A stretch of 64,000 bases of DNA, from NCBI RefSeq assembly GCF_026013525.1, contig NZ_JAPDRA010000007.1, forward strand, positions 1 to 64,000. Reading direction: 5' to 3'. Origin of the DNA: Sphingomonas canadensis. GTDB lineage: Bacteria; Pseudomonadota; Alphaproteobacteria; Sphingomonadales; Sphingomonadaceae. A program made the position numbers and the translations under genes. Below the pieces are notes generated by a model. That model worked only from the letters and a program-made list of their open reading frames with translations. It was not told the DNA's origin and did not search any database. Below, piece by piece: positions 25,640 through 35,433 of the stretch; position 1 is the first letter of the stretch; each line of letters begins with the position of its first letter.

Positions 25640-27891
25640 CCGACGTCCGAAAGCAGCGGCAGGCGGCGCAGGCGCACGCCCGACGAAGCCTGGATGGCAT
25701 TGGCGATGGCCGGGGCGACCGGCGGCACCGCCAGTTCGCTGACCCCGCCGGGATCGGCCGCGCTGTCGATCAACTCGACGGTGATGTCGGGCGCGTCGGC
25801 CAGCGTGGGCAGGTTGAGGTCGGCGATCGACGTCGCCTCGGCCAGATTGCCCTCGAAGCCGGTCGAGCAGCCGATCGCCGCGGCCATGCCGAAGATCAGC
25901 CCGCCCTCGATCTGCTGCAGCACCAGATCGGGGTTGATCACCCGCCCGCAATCGACCGCCGCGACAAGGCGCGTGACCTTCACCCGGCGCCCGGGCGCCA
26001 GCGCGGCCTCCGCCATCACCGCGATATGGCTGCCGCGGAAGCTGTGGCAGGCGATGCCCTGGCCGCTGCCCGCGGTGCCGCCCTGCCAGCCGCCGATCGC
26101 CGCCGCCGTCTGGAGGCAGCGTGCCAGCCGCGCCTCGTTGCCCAGCTTGCCCATGCGGAAGCTGAGCGCCTCGATATTGGCGATGTGCGACAGCTCGTCG
26201 ATGAAGCTCTCGGTGAAGAAGGCGGTGTAGCTATGTGCGCCCGACCGCCAATAGCCGGTGGGCACGCCGATGTCGGCCGGGTGATGATCCACCGCCAGAT
26301 TGGGGATGGCATAGGCGGGCGCCGCCCCGGCCACCGCCGCGCGGTCTCCACCCGAAAGCGCCAGCGCGCCCGCCACCAGCGGATCGCCGCCCAGCAGCCG
26401 CGCCGCCAGCTCGCGCCCGGTGGAGGGCGCCGCGATCTTCGCCAGCCAGCCGGTGATGGCGCCCCCGGCGCCCAGCTTCGCGGTGAGCCGCGCGGCGGCG
26501 GGCGCGCGGTACCGGTCCTGCCGGGCATCCTCCGCGCGCGACCAGGTGAGCTGCACCGGCCGCCCCACCGCCCGGGTGATCGCCGCCGCCTGGGCCGCCA
26601 CCTCGGTCTCCAGCTTGGCGCCGAACGATCCGCCCGCCATCATCGGATGCACGGTCACCTGATCCTGGCCCATGCCGATCGCCGCGGCGGCGGCGGCGCG
26701 CGCCAGCGACGGCGCCTGGGTGGGCAGCCACAGCGACAGCCGCCCTTCGCGGATCGCGGCGGTGCAGGTCATCGGCTCCAGCGCGGCATGGAGCGCGAGA
26801 CCGGCCGAATATTCGGCCGAAACCACGCGCGCGCCACGGAAATCGGCAGCCAGATCGCCCGTCTGCACGATCCGCGTACCGGCGCCGTCGAGCGCCTTGG
26901 CCAGAGCTTCCTCGAGCGAGACATTGTCGATGCGTTCCGCCGGAGTGCGGAAGGCGGGGCGCATCTTCGCCAGCGCGCGTTCCGCCGCCCACCAGGTGTT
27001 GGCCACCGCCGCCACCCAGCGATCGCCGCGCACGATCGAGAGCACGCCGGGCACGGCCTTCGCCAGCGCCTCGTCCGCGGTCAGCAGTGCGGTGTCGCCC
27101 GCCGGCCCCTGGCGGACCGCGGCGAACACCATGCCGGGCAGCCGCACATCGGCGGCATAGTTCAGGCTGCCGTCCACCTTGGCCGGCGCGTCCAGCCGGG
27201 CGACGCGCTGGCCGGTCAGGCGGTTGGCGGTGCCGGTGCGCAGCGGCGGTTCCTCGGGCGGGGTCTCGTCGGCGGCATCCTCGGCGAGCGCGCCGAAGCC
27301 CAGCCGCTGGCCGCCGCTCACCACCTGGCTCGCCACCGTGTCGCACGCCTTCCAGTCGACGCCCCAGCGCCGCGCCGCCGCCATGCACAGCATGGCCCGC
27401 GCCGCCGCCCCGGCCGCGCGCAGCTCCGGCTCGAACTGGCGGATCGAAGAGGAGCCGCCCGTAAGCATCAGCGCGCTGCGCACCACCTGGCGCTCGCGCA
27501 GCCATTCGGGGAGCGCGCCCAGCGCGGTTTCGAACACCGTCGCGGCGCCCAGCGGATTGGCATAGAGCGGGTTCAGCGGCGCCGCCTCCACCCCCACCTT
27601 CTTCCAATCGGCCCCCAGTTCGTCGGCGATGATCTGGGCAAAGGCGGTGAACACCCCCTGCCCCTGTTCCGATTGCGGGACGGCGACGGTGACATGCCCG
27701 TCGGTGCCGATCTTGATCCAGGCGCCATAGACGCTTTCGCCCGCATCGGCGGTGAGATTGGGCGAATAGGCGCGCGGCCACACCGCCCAGGCGACGAGCA
27801 GCCCCAGCCCCGCGCCGCCGCCGATCAACAGCGTCCTGCGGCTGGGCCGCCATCCTTCGCCCGCGTGCTTCGCCGCTGCCTGTTTCGCCAT
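25636..27891 (-). CDS. xanthine dehydrogenase-family molybdopterin-binding subunit (IorB-like), exported
   Basis: 751 aa. The N-terminus RPSRRTLLIGGGAGLGLLVAWAVW looks like a twin-arginine signal, as in membrane- or periplasm-located aldehyde/isoquinoline oxidoreductase large subunits. The catalytic chain contains WIKIGTDGHVTVAVPQSEQGQGV, ARLDAPAKVDGSLNYAADVRLPGMVFAAVRQGP, the cofactor-loop stretch VHPMMAGGSFGAKLE and C-terminal VAAVDCGRVINPDLVLQQIEGG. This family hydroxylates aldehydes or N-heterocycles and normally needs an iron-sulphur (and sometimes FAD) partner; none is adjacent. It overlaps hemH by 4 bp. The substrate is unknown. Confidence 0.9.
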   Translation of the reverse strand: MAKQAAAKHAGEGWRPSRRTLLIGGGAGLGLLVAWAVWPRAYSPNLTADAGESVYGAWIKIGTDGHVTVAVPQSEQGQGVFTAFAQIIADELGADWKKVGVEAAPLNPLYANPLGAATVFETALGALPEWLRERQVVRSALMLTGGSSSIRQFEPELRAAGAAARAMLCMAAARRWGVDWKACDTVASQVVSGGQRLGFGALAEDAADETPPEEPPLRTGTANRLTGQRVARLDAPAKVDGSLNYAADVRLPGMVFAAVRQGPAGDTALLTADEALAKAVPGVLSIVRGDRWVAAVANTWWAAERALAKMRPAFRTPAERIDNVSLEEALAKALDGAGTRIVQTGDLAADFRGARVVSAEYSAGLALHAALEPMTCTAAIREGRLSLWLPTQAPSLARAAAAAAIGMGQDQVTVHPMMAGGSFGAKLETEVAAQAAAITRAVGRPVQLTWSRAEDARQDRYRAPAAARLTAKLGAGGAITGWLAKIAAPSTGRELAARLLGGDPLVAGALALSGGDRAAVAGAAPAYAIPNLAVDHHPADIGVPTGYWRSGAHSYTAFFTESFIDELSHIANIEALSFRMGKLGNEARLARCLQTAAAIGGWQGGTAGSGQGIACHSFRGSHIAVMAEAALAPGRRVKVTRLVAAVDCGRVINPDLVLQQIEGGLIFGMAAAIGCSTGFEGNLAEATSIADLNLPTLADAPDITVELIDSAADPGGVSELAVPPVAPAIANAIQASSGVRLRRLPLLSDVG

Positions 27892-28021
27892 CGCCCCGCT
27901 CTATCGCGCCGCGCCGCGCCGCGCCAGCCGCCTCCGCGCCCCGAACGTCCAACAGCCCCTTGGGTTTCGTCGTGGATGGCACTAAGCAGTGCCGCGCCCA
28001 TTCCCGCGGAGAACAAGCCCG

Positions 28022-28888
28022 GTGCTCCTCGATTTCCTCGCTTCGGCGAACCAGCATATCCAGTTCGAATCGCTCGGCCTCAGCAAGGTCGCGCTCGACC
28101 TCGGCGTTTTCGAGGTGAAGTGGTATTCGCTCGCCTATATCGCCGGGATCCTGATCGGCTGGTGGTATCTGCTGCGGATGCTGCGCCAGCCGGGCGCGCC
28201 GATGTCGCGCACGCATGCGGACGATCTGGTCTTCTATGCCACGCTGGGCATCATCCTGGGCGGGCGGCTGGGCTATGCGATCTTCTACGATCCGGCGATG
28301 CTGATCCAGCCGCTGCGGCTGATCGCGCTGTGGGACGGTGGCATGAGCTTCCACGGCGGCGTGATCGGCACGACGCTGGGCATCCTGTTCCTGGCGCGGC
28401 GCAACGGGCTTAGCTGGCTGCGCGTGCATGATTATGTCGCGTGCTGCGCGCCGATCGGCCTGTTCCTGGGCCGGCTGGCCAATTTCGTGAACGGCGAGCT
28501 GTGGGGCAAGCCGGCGGATCTGCCCTGGGCGATCGTGTTCCCCAACGGCGGCGGCGTGGCCCGCCATCCCAGCCAGCTCTATGAGGCGGGGCTGGAGGGG
28601 ATCGTGCTGTTCGCGATCCTGTGGTGGCTCTTCTGGAAGACCGATGCGCGCTACAAGCCTGGCCGCCTCGTGGGCGTGTTCCTGCTCGGCTATGGCGCGT
28701 TCCGCTTCATCGTCGAATATTTCCGCGAGCCTGACGCGCAGTTCACCGGCACCTTCCTGGCCAGCACGATCCACATGGGTCAGCTCCTGTGCCTGCCGAT
28801 GATCGCGGGCGGCATCTACCTGATCGCCACCGCGGCGAAGCGGCCGCTGATCAACGCCCCGGGCGGCGAGGAGCCGGCCAGGCCGTGA
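28022..28888 (+). CDS. lgt: prolipoprotein diacylglyceryl transferase
   Basis: 288 aa from GTG 28022, which has GGAGAA eight bases upstream; an in-frame GTG 33 bases earlier lacks this. Transfers diacylglyceryl from phosphatidylglycerol to the lipobox Cys of prolipoproteins. Seven transmembrane segments are visible. Signatures: [22 protein letters not shown] (His111), and [15 protein letters not shown] (Arg151/Asn157 region), plus [12 protein letters not shown]. Inner membrane, normally essential. First gene of four that each overlap the next by 4 bp. Confidence 0.97.
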   Translation: MLLDFLASANQHIQFESLGLSKVALDLGVFEVKWYSLAYIAGILIGWWYLLRMLRQPGAPMSRTHADDLVFYATLGIILGGRLGYAIFYDPAMLIQPLRLIALWDGGMSFHGGVIGTTLGILFLARRNGLSWLRVHDYVACCAPIGLFLGRLANFVNGELWGKPADLPWAIVFPNGGGVARHPSQLYEAGLEGIVLFAILWWLFWKTDARYKPGRLVGVFLLGYGAFRFIVEYFREPDAQFTGTFLASTIHMGQLLCLPMIAGGIYLIATAAKRPLINAPGGEEPARP

Positions 28889-29982
28889 GCGAAACGCCGC
28901 TCGACGCCTCGCCCAGCGAGCGCGCCGGGAACGCCGCCGAGCCGCTTCTGCCGGAGCGGCTGGCGCGCGCGATCACGCTCGCCGGGCCGATCCCGCTCTC
29001 GCAGTTCATGGGGGCGGCCAACACCCATTATTATGCGACCCGCGATCCGCTGGGCGCGCGCGGCGATTTCACCACCGCGCCCGAGGTGAGCCAGATGTTC
29101 GGCGAGCTGATCGGGCTGTGGCTGGCGGACCTGTGGGACCGCGCCGGGCGGCCCGAGGTGCGATTCGTCGAGCTGGGGCCGGGCCGCGGTACGCTGGCAG
29201 CGGACGCGCTGAGGGCGATGGCGCGGATCGGGCTGACCCCGCCCGTGCATTTCGTCGAGACCAGCCCCACGCTGCGCGCCGCCCAGGCCGAGCGCGTGCC
29301 GCACGCCGAATGGCACCTGGACCTGCTGGGCGTGGAGGACGACCGGCCGCTGCTGATCGTCGCCAACGAATTCTTCGACGCGCTGCCGATCCGCCAGCTC
29401 GTCAGCACGGGCGAGGGCGGCTGGCGCGAACGGCTGATCGCCTGCCAGGACACGCTGTTCCTGCCCGTTACCGGCGATCGCGGGTTCGATCAGATCATCC
29501 CGCCGCATCTGCGCGGCGCCCCGCCGGGATCGGTGATCGAGACGTCGCCCGCCAGCGTCGGGGTGATGCGCGGGCTCGCCAAGCGGCTGCTGGAGCATGG
29601 CGGCGCCGCGCTGGTGATCGACTATGGCTATGAAGGCCCGGCGCTGGGCGACACGCTGCAGGCGGTGCGCGGGCATCAATATGTCAATCCGTTCGACACG
29701 CCCGGCGAGGCCGACCTGACCGCGCATGTCGATTTCGGAACGCTGGGCGCGGCGGCGGCGGCCGAGGGGCTGACGGTCCACGGGCCGGTGACACAGGGCG
29801 CGCTCTTGTCCGCGCTGGGCATCGACGCGCGCGCCGACGCGCTGGCCCGCGCCCATCCGGACCGCGCGGAGGGCATCGCCGAAGACCGTGCCCGGCTGGT
29901 CGACGACGACAAGATGGGCGAGCTGTTCAAGGCGATGGCGCTCACCGCCCCCGGCTGGCCGGAGCCGGAGGGCTTCGCATGA
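28885..29982 (+). CDS. MidA/NDUFAF7-family SAM-dependent methyltransferase
   Basis: 365 aa from a GTG overlapping the lgt stop (GTGA). Motifs: [45 protein letters not shown] (family signature), [21 protein letters not shown] (AdoMet loop), [15 protein letters not shown] and [24 protein letters not shown]. Mitochondrial NDUFAF7/MidA dimethylates an Arg of complex I subunit NDUFS2; an equivalent role on NuoD-type subunits is inferred. Cytoplasmic. Confidence 0.92.
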   Translation: MSETPLDASPSERAGNAAEPLLPERLARAITLAGPIPLSQFMGAANTHYYATRDPLGARGDFTTAPEVSQMFGELIGLWLADLWDRAGRPEVRFVELGPGRGTLAADALRAMARIGLTPPVHFVETSPTLRAAQAERVPHAEWHLDLLGVEDDRPLLIVANEFFDALPIRQLVSTGEGGWRERLIACQDTLFLPVTGDRGFDQIIPPHLRGAPPGSVIETSPASVGVMRGLAKRLLEHGGAALVIDYGYEGPALGDTLQAVRGHQYVNPFDTPGEADLTAHVDFGTLGAAAAAEGLTVHGPVTQGALLSALGIDARADALARAHPDRAEGIAEDRARLVDDDKMGELFKAMALTAPGWPEPEGFA

Positions 29983-30488
29983 TCGCCTATTCGGACGGCG
30001 TGCCCGCCGACGGGCCGGAGCTGGACGCGATGGCGCAGGAAAGCTGGATCGCCACCTTCGCCCACAGTTGTTCGGAGGCGGACCGCAACGCCTATTTCGC
30101 CACCGCCTATGGCCCGGACGGCGCGCTGATCCGCGATCTCGCCGATCCCGCGCATGCCTATCGCATCGCGCGGGTGGACGGGCGGATCGCGGGCTATGCC
30201 AAGCTCAGCCCCGCCTGGCTGCCCGATGCGGAGGAGGGCGCGGTGCAGCTCAGCCAGCTCTATGTGCTCGGCGCGTTCCACGGCACCGGCATCGCCCGCA
30301 CGCTGATGGACTGGACGATCGCCGCCGCCCGCGCCCGTGGCGCCCGCGCGCTGCTGCTGACCGTGTGGGAGCATAATCCGCGCGCGATCCGCTTCTATCA
30401 GCGCAAAGGCTTCGTCCATATCGGCGACTATGCCTTCCAGGTCGGCGAGCAGACTGACCGCGACCTGATCCTGCGGCTGGCGCTGTGA
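29979..30488 (+). CDS. GNAT-family N-acetyltransferase
   Basis: 169 aa. The ATG overlaps the methyltransferase stop by 4 bp (ATGA). The acetyl-CoA fold shows QLSQLYVLGAFHGTGIARTLMDWTIAAARARGARALLLTVWEHNPRAIRFYQRKGF, with the Q/RxxGxG/A pyrophosphate loop represented by FHGTGIA and the late NPRAIRFYQRKGF signature. The acceptor is unknown; tight coupling to lgt, midA and pgeF gives no clear hint. Cytoplasmic. Confidence 0.9.
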   Translation: MIAYSDGVPADGPELDAMAQESWIATFAHSCSEADRNAYFATAYGPDGALIRDLADPAHAYRIARVDGRIAGYAKLSPAWLPDAEEGAVQLSQLYVLGAFHGTGIARTLMDWTIAAARARGARALLLTVWEHNPRAIRFYQRKGFVHIGDYAFQVGEQTDRDLILRLAL

Positions 30489-31246
30489 GCGGCGTGGAGG
30501 CGATCCGCGCACAGGCGCTGGCGGGCGTGGCGCACGGCTTCCTGGGGCGGCGCGGCGGCGTATCCGGCGGATTGCACGCCGGGCTGAACGTGGGGCTGGG
30601 ATCGGAGGACGACCGCGAGGCGGTGGCCGAGAACCGGCGCCGCGCGGTGGCCGCGGTGCTGCCCGGCGCCGATCTGGTGACGCTGTATCAGGTGCATTCG
30701 GCCGATGCCGTCACCGTGCTGGCGCCGTTCGAGGAGCGGCTGCGCCCCCGCGCCGACGCGCTGGTGACCGACCGGCCCGGCTTCGCGCTGGGCATATTGA
30801 CCGCCGATTGCGCGCCCGTGCTGTTCGCCGATCGCGATGCGGGCGTGATCGGCGCCGCGCATGCCGGGTGGAAGGGCGCGATCGCGGGCGTCACCGATTC
30901 GACGCTGGCGGCGATGGAACAGCTCGGCGCGCGGCGCGACCGGATCGTGGCGGCGATCGGCCCGTGCATCGCGCGCGCCAGCTATGAGGTGGACGAGGGC
31001 TTCCTGGCGCGCTTCGCCGCCGCGGACCCGGAAAACGAGCGCTTCTTCGCCGCGGGCCGCCCGGGCCATCACCAGTTCGACCTGGAGGCCTATGTCGCCC
31101 ACCGCCTGGCCGCCGCCGGCGTGCGCACGGTGGAGGCGATGGGGCTGGACACCTATGCCGATCCGGAGCGTTTCTTCAGCTATCGCCGCGCCACGCATCG
31201 CCACGAACCGGACTATGGGCGGCAGATCGCGCTAATCGGTCTGTGA
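30485..31246 (+). CDS. pgeF: peptidoglycan editing factor PgeF (YfiH / multicopper polyphenol oxidase-fold)
   Basis: 253 aa from GTG 30485, overlapping the previous stop (GTGA). The active-site His and Cys residues of the family are present: LVTLYQVHSADAV, LTADCAPVLFAD, GAAHAGWKGAIAG and IGPCIARASYEVD. The N-terminus HGFLGRRGGVSGG...NVGLGSEDDREAVAENRR is also diagnostic. PgeF in E. coli corrects misincorporated L-Ser in UDP-MurNAc-peptide; relatives act as purine nucleosidases. Last gene of the lgt unit. Confidence 0.94.
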   Translation: MSGVEAIRAQALAGVAHGFLGRRGGVSGGLHAGLNVGLGSEDDREAVAENRRRAVAAVLPGADLVTLYQVHSADAVTVLAPFEERLRPRADALVTDRPGFALGILTADCAPVLFADRDAGVIGAAHAGWKGAIAGVTDSTLAAMEQLGARRDRIVAAIGPCIARASYEVDEGFLARFAAADPENERFFAAGRPGHHQFDLEAYVAHRLAAAGVRTVEAMGLDTYADPERFFSYRRATHRHEPDYGRQIALIGL

Positions 31247-31303
31247 CCCCTGTTCTTTCGTTGCATCCGTAACTAACTGCCGGCCATTGATCCGGAGAAG
31301 ATA

Positions 31304-32614
31304 ATGACCGACGAGACCGAAAACGGGCCGGCTGGCAGCGCGCCGCGCCGCCGCGCCAAGCCGTCCACCGATACGGTGGGCACGCGCAAGCTGAAGCCCA
31401 GCACGCTGATGATGGGCCATGGCTATGATCCGATGCTGTCCGAAGGATCGCTGAAGCCCCCGATCTTCCTCACTTCCACCTTCGTCTTCCCCAACGCCGC
31501 GGCGGGCAAGCGCCATTTCGAAGGCGTCACCGGCAAGCGCCCGGGCGGGGCCGAGGGGCTGGTCTATTCGCGCTTCAACGGGCCGAACCAGGAGATACTG
31601 GAGGACCGGCTGGGCGTGTGGGAAGAGGCGGAGGACGCGCTCGCCTTCTCCTCCGGCATGTCGGCGATCGCCACGCTGTTCCTGTCGATGGTGCGGCCGG
31701 GCGACACGATCGTCCATTCCGGGCCGCTCTATGCCGCCACCGAGACGCTGATCGCGCGCATCCTGGGCCGCTTCGGCATCCACTGGCTCGACTTCCCGGC
31801 AGGTGCCACGCGCGAGGAGATCGACGCGGTGCTGCAGAAGGCATCCGCCGGCAACGTCGCGCTGATCTATCTCGAAAGCCCCGCCAACCCCACCAACGCG
31901 CTGGTGGACGTGGAGGCCGTGGCCGCCAGCCGCGACGCGATCTTCACCGGCGCGAACAAGCCGCCGATCGCGATCGACAACACCTTCCTGGGTCCGCTAT
32001 GGGCGCAGCCGCTGAAGCAGGGCGCCGACATCGTCGTCTATAGCCTGACCAAATATGCCGGGGGCCATTCGGACCTGGTAGCGGGCGGCGTGCTGGGATC
32101 GAAGGCGCACATCGACACGATCCGGCTGATGCGCAACACGATCGGCACGATCTGCGATCCCAACACCGCCTGGATGCTGCTGCGTTCGCTGGAGACGCTG
32201 GAACTGCGCATGACCCGCGCGGGTGAGAATGCGGTCAAGGTGTGCGAATATCTGCGCACGCATCCCAAGGTGGAGAAGGTCGGCTATCTCGGCTTCCTGG
32301 AGGAAGGGAGCCGCCAGGCCGACATCTATCGCCGCCACTGCACCGGCGCGGGATCGACCTTCTCGCTCTATCTGAAGGGCGACGAGAAGGAGGCCTTCGC
32401 CTTCCTCGACGCGCTCAAGATCGCCAAGCTGGCGGTAAGCCTGGGCGGCACCGAGACGCTTGCCAGCCACCCCGCGGGGATGACCCACCTGTCGGTGCCC
32501 GAGGCGCGCAAGGCGGCGCTGGGGATCACCGACAACCTGGTCCGCATCTCGATCGGCGTCGAGGACGCGGACGACCTGATCGCCGATTTCGAGGAAGCGC
32601 TGAAGGCGGTGTGA
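31304..32614 (+). CDS. cystathionine gamma-synthase family PLP enzyme
   Basis: 436 aa. ATG with GGAGAAG upstream. Fold type I PLP enzyme: LVYSRFNGPNQEILEDRLGVWEEAEDALAFSSGMSAI, IYLESPANPTNALVDVEAV, AIDNTFLGPLWAQPLKQGADIVVYSLTKYAGGHSD (Schiff-base Lys250) and ETLASHPAGMTHLSVP near the end. The ~45-residue N-terminal extension (KPSTDTVGTRKLKPSTLMMGHGYDP) is typical of the methionine gamma-lyase/cystathionine synthase branch found in sphingomonads. It cannot be split between gamma-synthase and gamma-lyase by sequence alone. Cytoplasmic; stands alone. Confidence 0.9.
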   Translation: MTDETENGPAGSAPRRRAKPSTDTVGTRKLKPSTLMMGHGYDPMLSEGSLKPPIFLTSTFVFPNAAAGKRHFEGVTGKRPGGAEGLVYSRFNGPNQEILEDRLGVWEEAEDALAFSSGMSAIATLFLSMVRPGDTIVHSGPLYAATETLIARILGRFGIHWLDFPAGATREEIDAVLQKASAGNVALIYLESPANPTNALVDVEAVAASRDAIFTGANKPPIAIDNTFLGPLWAQPLKQGADIVVYSLTKYAGGHSDLVAGGVLGSKAHIDTIRLMRNTIGTICDPNTAWMLLRSLETLELRMTRAGENAVKVCEYLRTHPKVEKVGYLGFLEEGSRQADIYRRHCTGAGSTFSLYLKGDEKEAFAFLDALKIAKLAVSLGGTETLASHPAGMTHLSVPEARKAALGITDNLVRISIGVEDADDLIADFEEALKAV

Positions 32615-32635
32615 AGCGATGCCGGACGGCGCGCG

Positions 32636-33274
32636 CTACATCGCGTCGTCCGGCCCCAGCCAGTTCGCCAGCGTGTCGATCTTGAGCGCGACGTCGAACT
32701 GCATCCCGACATAGCCGTCGCGCGCCCAGCGGACGCGCCCGGCGAGCGGCGGCAGGCCATCGACGAACACCGCCGCCTCGGTCTCCACCGGCAGCGCCAG
32801 GTCGGTCGCCACCTTGGCGCCGTTGAGCGAGATGTCGCACAGCAGCACGCCGCGTTCGGCATCATCGGTGCAGAGCCGCGCGTGGCGGCTGACGCGCATC
32901 CGCGGCGTGCGCGCCACGCGGCGATAGGGGCCGCCGGCCTGCTCGCCGCGCAGCGCCGCGATCACGTCGATCCGCGTATCGAAGGCGATGCCCGCCAGAT
33001 CGTCCTGACACCACATCACGCGCGCGGGCACCGGATATTCCGGGGTGACCTCCACCATCACCGCCGACCCCACAGGGATCGGCTGGTAGAGCCTGATCAT
33101 CGCGCCAGAGCTGGAAAGGTTGCGCACCATGCACAGCCGCTGCTCGCCGGCAACGACCAGCTTGCCGACGCGCAGCAGCGTCGTCGCGCGTTCCTCGGTT
33201 CGCCGCTCGGGCGGCCTTGGCACGCCCGAACCCAGCGACACGACCGTAAGCTCGTGTCCAGCAAAACTATCCAT
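32636..33274 (-). CDS. tandem PilZ-domain protein (putative c-di-GMP receptor)
   Basis: 212 aa from ATG 33274; a GTG three codons upstream is an alternative. Two PilZ domains are visible. The first (about 20-110) has ERRTEER and VRNLSSSGAMI, the RxxxR and N/DxSxxG elements. The second (about 115-205) has RRVARTPRMRVSRHARL and LCDISLNGAKV. Both retain the c-di-GMP-binding pattern, so both may bind. No membrane segment; the output domain is not obvious, so it probably acts by protein contact. It is convergent with the PLP enzyme gene and 140 bp upstream of the murA stop on the same strand. Confidence 0.85.
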   Translation of the reverse strand: MDSFAGHELTVVSLGSGVPRPPERRTEERATTLLRVGKLVVAGEQRLCMVRNLSSSGAMIRLYQPIPVGSAVMVEVTPEYPVPARVMWCQDDLAGIAFDTRIDVIAALRGEQAGGPYRRVARTPRMRVSRHARLCTDDAERGVLLCDISLNGAKVATDLALPVETEAAVFVDGLPPLAGRVRWARDGYVGMQFDVALKIDTLANWLGPDDAM

Positions 33275-33413
33275 CCAAGCCACCCGTTCTGGGAGTGCCG
33301 CCCTGACTCCGGAACCCGCGTAGCAATTCCGCCAAAATAGGTAGGCGCAGGCTTACGGGCGGTGAACCGGCACGGTTTAGGCGCGGTTAGGCATGATGGC
33401 GGCGGCGCGGCGC

Positions 33414-34697
33414 TCAGCCGTCGCCGACACGCTCGATATCGGCGCCCACGGCCTGGAGCTTCTCCTCCAGCCGCTCATAGCCGCGATCGAGGTGATAGAC
33501 GCGGTTGACCTGGGTCTCGCCCTCGGCGGCCAGGCCGGCGACGATCAGGCTCATCGAGGCGCGCAGGTCGGTCGCCATCACCGGGGCGCCGGTGAGCTTC
33601 TCGACGCCGCGCACCACGGCGGTGCGGCCGTGGACCTCGATATTGGCGCCCATGCGCGCCAGCTCGGGCACGTGCATGTAGCGGTTCTCAAAGATCGTCT
33701 CGGTCAGCACGCTGGCGCCGTCGGCCTTGCACAGCATCGCCATGAACTGCGCCTGCATGTCGGTGGCGAAACCGGGGAAGGGCGCGGTGTTGAGCGTCAG
33801 CGGGCGCAGCGGGCCATCCGCGGCGATGCGGATCGAGTCGCGCTTTTCCTCCACCGTCACGCCCGCGTCGATCAGCGCGTCGAGCGTTGCGCGCATGTCC
33901 TCCGCGCGGGCGCCCGCCAGGTCCACCGAGCCGCCGGTGATCGCCGCGGCGCAGGCATAGCTGCCCGCCTCGATCCGGTCGGGCATCACCTGATAGGTCG
34001 CGCCGTGCAGCCGGTCGCGCCCCTCGATCTCCAGCGTCTCGGTGCCGATGCCGCCGATCGAAGCGCCCATCGCGACGAGCAGGTTGCACAGGTCGACGAT
34101 CTCCGGCTCGCGCGCGGCGTTTTCCAGCACCGTGGTGCCCCGCGCCGTCACCGCCGCCATCACCGCATTCTCGGTCGCGCCCACCGACACCACCGGGAAG
34201 CGGAAGCTGCCCCCCGGAAGCCGCCCGCCGGGCGCAGTGGCCTTCACATAGCCCGCGGCCAGCTCGATCTCCGCGCCGATCGCCTCCAGCGCCTTCAGGT
34301 GCAGGTCGATCGGGCGATTGCCGATCGCGCAGCCGCCGGGCAGCGAGACGGTCGCCTCGCCCTGCCGCGCGACCAGCGGGCCAAGCACCAGGATGGAGGC
34401 GCGCATCTTGCGAACGATGTCATAGGGCGCGACCGTGGAGGTGAGCCGCTGCGCCTGCATCGTCATCACCCGGCCAAAATCCTCGGGCCGCCCGCCCGCG
34501 ACCATCGTCGACGCGCCAAGCTGGTTGAGCAGGTGGCCGAAGCTGTCGACATCGGCCAGGCGCGGCAGGTTGCGCAGCGTCAGCGGCTCGTCCGTCAGCA
34601 GCGCGCAGGGCATCAGCGTAAGCGCGGCGTTCTTCGCGCCGGAGATGGCGATGCGGCCGGAAAGGCGATTTCCGCCGCGGATCAGGATGCGGTCCAT
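33414..34697 (-). CDS. murA: UDP-N-acetylglucosamine 1-carboxyvinyltransferase
   Basis: 427 aa. First committed step of peptidoglycan synthesis: transfers enolpyruvate from PEP to UDP-GlcNAc. Motifs: [21 protein letters not shown] (Lys22), [14 protein letters not shown], and [36 protein letters not shown] with Cys123 as the fosfomycin-target Cys. [19 protein letters not shown] [37 protein letters not shown] closes the protein. Cytoplasmic and essential. It is flanked by non-coding DNA on both sides and is probably monocistronic. Confidence 0.98.
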   Translation of the reverse strand: MDRILIRGGNRLSGRIAISGAKNAALTLMPCALLTDEPLTLRNLPRLADVDSFGHLLNQLGASTMVAGGRPEDFGRVMTMQAQRLTSTVAPYDIVRKMRASILVLGPLVARQGEATVSLPGGCAIGNRPIDLHLKALEAIGAEIELAAGYVKATAPGGRLPGGSFRFPVVSVGATENAVMAAVTARGTTVLENAAREPEIVDLCNLLVAMGASIGGIGTETLEIEGRDRLHGATYQVMPDRIEAGSYACAAAITGGSVDLAGARAEDMRATLDALIDAGVTVEEKRDSIRIAADGPLRPLTLNTAPFPGFATDMQAQFMAMLCKADGASVLTETIFENRYMHVPELARMGANIEVHGRTAVVRGVEKLTGAPVMATDLRASMSLIVAGLAAEGETQVNRVYHLDRGYERLEEKLQAVGADIERVGDG

Positions 34698-34937
34698 CGC
34701 GTGCTTCTAGCCGTACCGGTATGCCGCGCAAGAGCGCCCGCAACGGGTATCCCCTCCCGGTAAAAAGCAAAGGCGCGCCATCCGCCTGCCGCGGAAATCG
34801 GGGCCGGGCGGCGCGCCACGTCCCATCGCGCGCAACCGCCCGGCCGCCCACCGCGCCCCCCGGCACGGCGACGAACGCGGAAATAAAGCGGAAATACGAA
34901 GACGGAACTCAGGAATGCCCCGTAGCGGGCCGCAAAA

Positions 34938-35294
34938 TCAGGCTTTTTCGAGCGTACACTGGAGCGGGTGCTGGTTTTGCCGGGCGAAATCGATCACCTG
35001 CTGCACCTTGGTCTCGGCGACCTCATAGCTGAACACGCCGCATACGCCCACGCCGCGCTGATGCACGTGCAGCATCACCCGCGTCGCCTCCTCCATGCTC
35101 ATCCGGAAGAAGCGCTGGAGCACCAGCACGACGAATTCCATCGGCGTATAATCGTCGTTGAGCATCAGCACGCGATAGGGTGTCGGCTTCTTGGTGCGCG
35201 TGCGGGTACGTGTGGCGAGGCCGACGGAGGGGCCGTTGCCGCCTTCGTCGCCATCATCGCCCATGCGGATCGGATCGGGAGCGCGCTGGTCCAT
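34938..35294 (-). CDS. clpS: ATP-dependent Clp protease adaptor ClpS
   Basis: 118 aa from MDQRAPDP. The N-terminal ~45 residues are disordered and charged, with an RTRTRTKK stretch. The ClpS core is [25 protein letters not shown]...[31 protein letters not shown], which includes the NDD...M substrate pocket and the H-x-x-G face for ClpA. It delivers N-degron substrates to ClpAP. clpA is not adjacent. The shared spacer with the phasin gene (35295-35433) contains the phasin terminator. Confidence 0.96.
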   Translation of the reverse strand: MDQRAPDPIRMGDDGDEGGNGPSVGLATRTRTRTKKPTPYRVLMLNDDYTPMEFVVLVLQRFFRMSMEEATRVMLHVHQRGVGVCGVFSYEVAETKVQQVIDFARQNQHPLQCTLEKA

Positions 35295-35375
35295 CGTGCC
35301 AAAAATATGTGAGCGCCCCGCACGTGGCAAGGCCGCAGCGCAAGGATCGCGGCGACAGGCCGTCCCGGAAACGCG

Positions 35376-35408
35376 AAAGGGGCGGCCGCCGAACCGGCGA
35401 CCGCCCCT
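35376..35408 (-). terminator. Rho-independent terminator after phasin gene
   Basis: On the minus strand AGGGGCGG pairs with CCGCCCCT (arms 35401-35408 and 35378-35385), with an inner GC stem around GTTCG. A short T run (TTTCG) follows. It begins 26 bp after the phasin stop. Confidence 0.75.
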
Positions 35409-35433
35409 CGATTGTACGCGATACGCTGCGGGA

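Noticed and set aside
27989..28021. Upstream GTG as the lgt start.
   Set aside because: No Shine-Dalgarno; GTG 28022 has GGAGAA at good spacing and gives the usual N-terminus.
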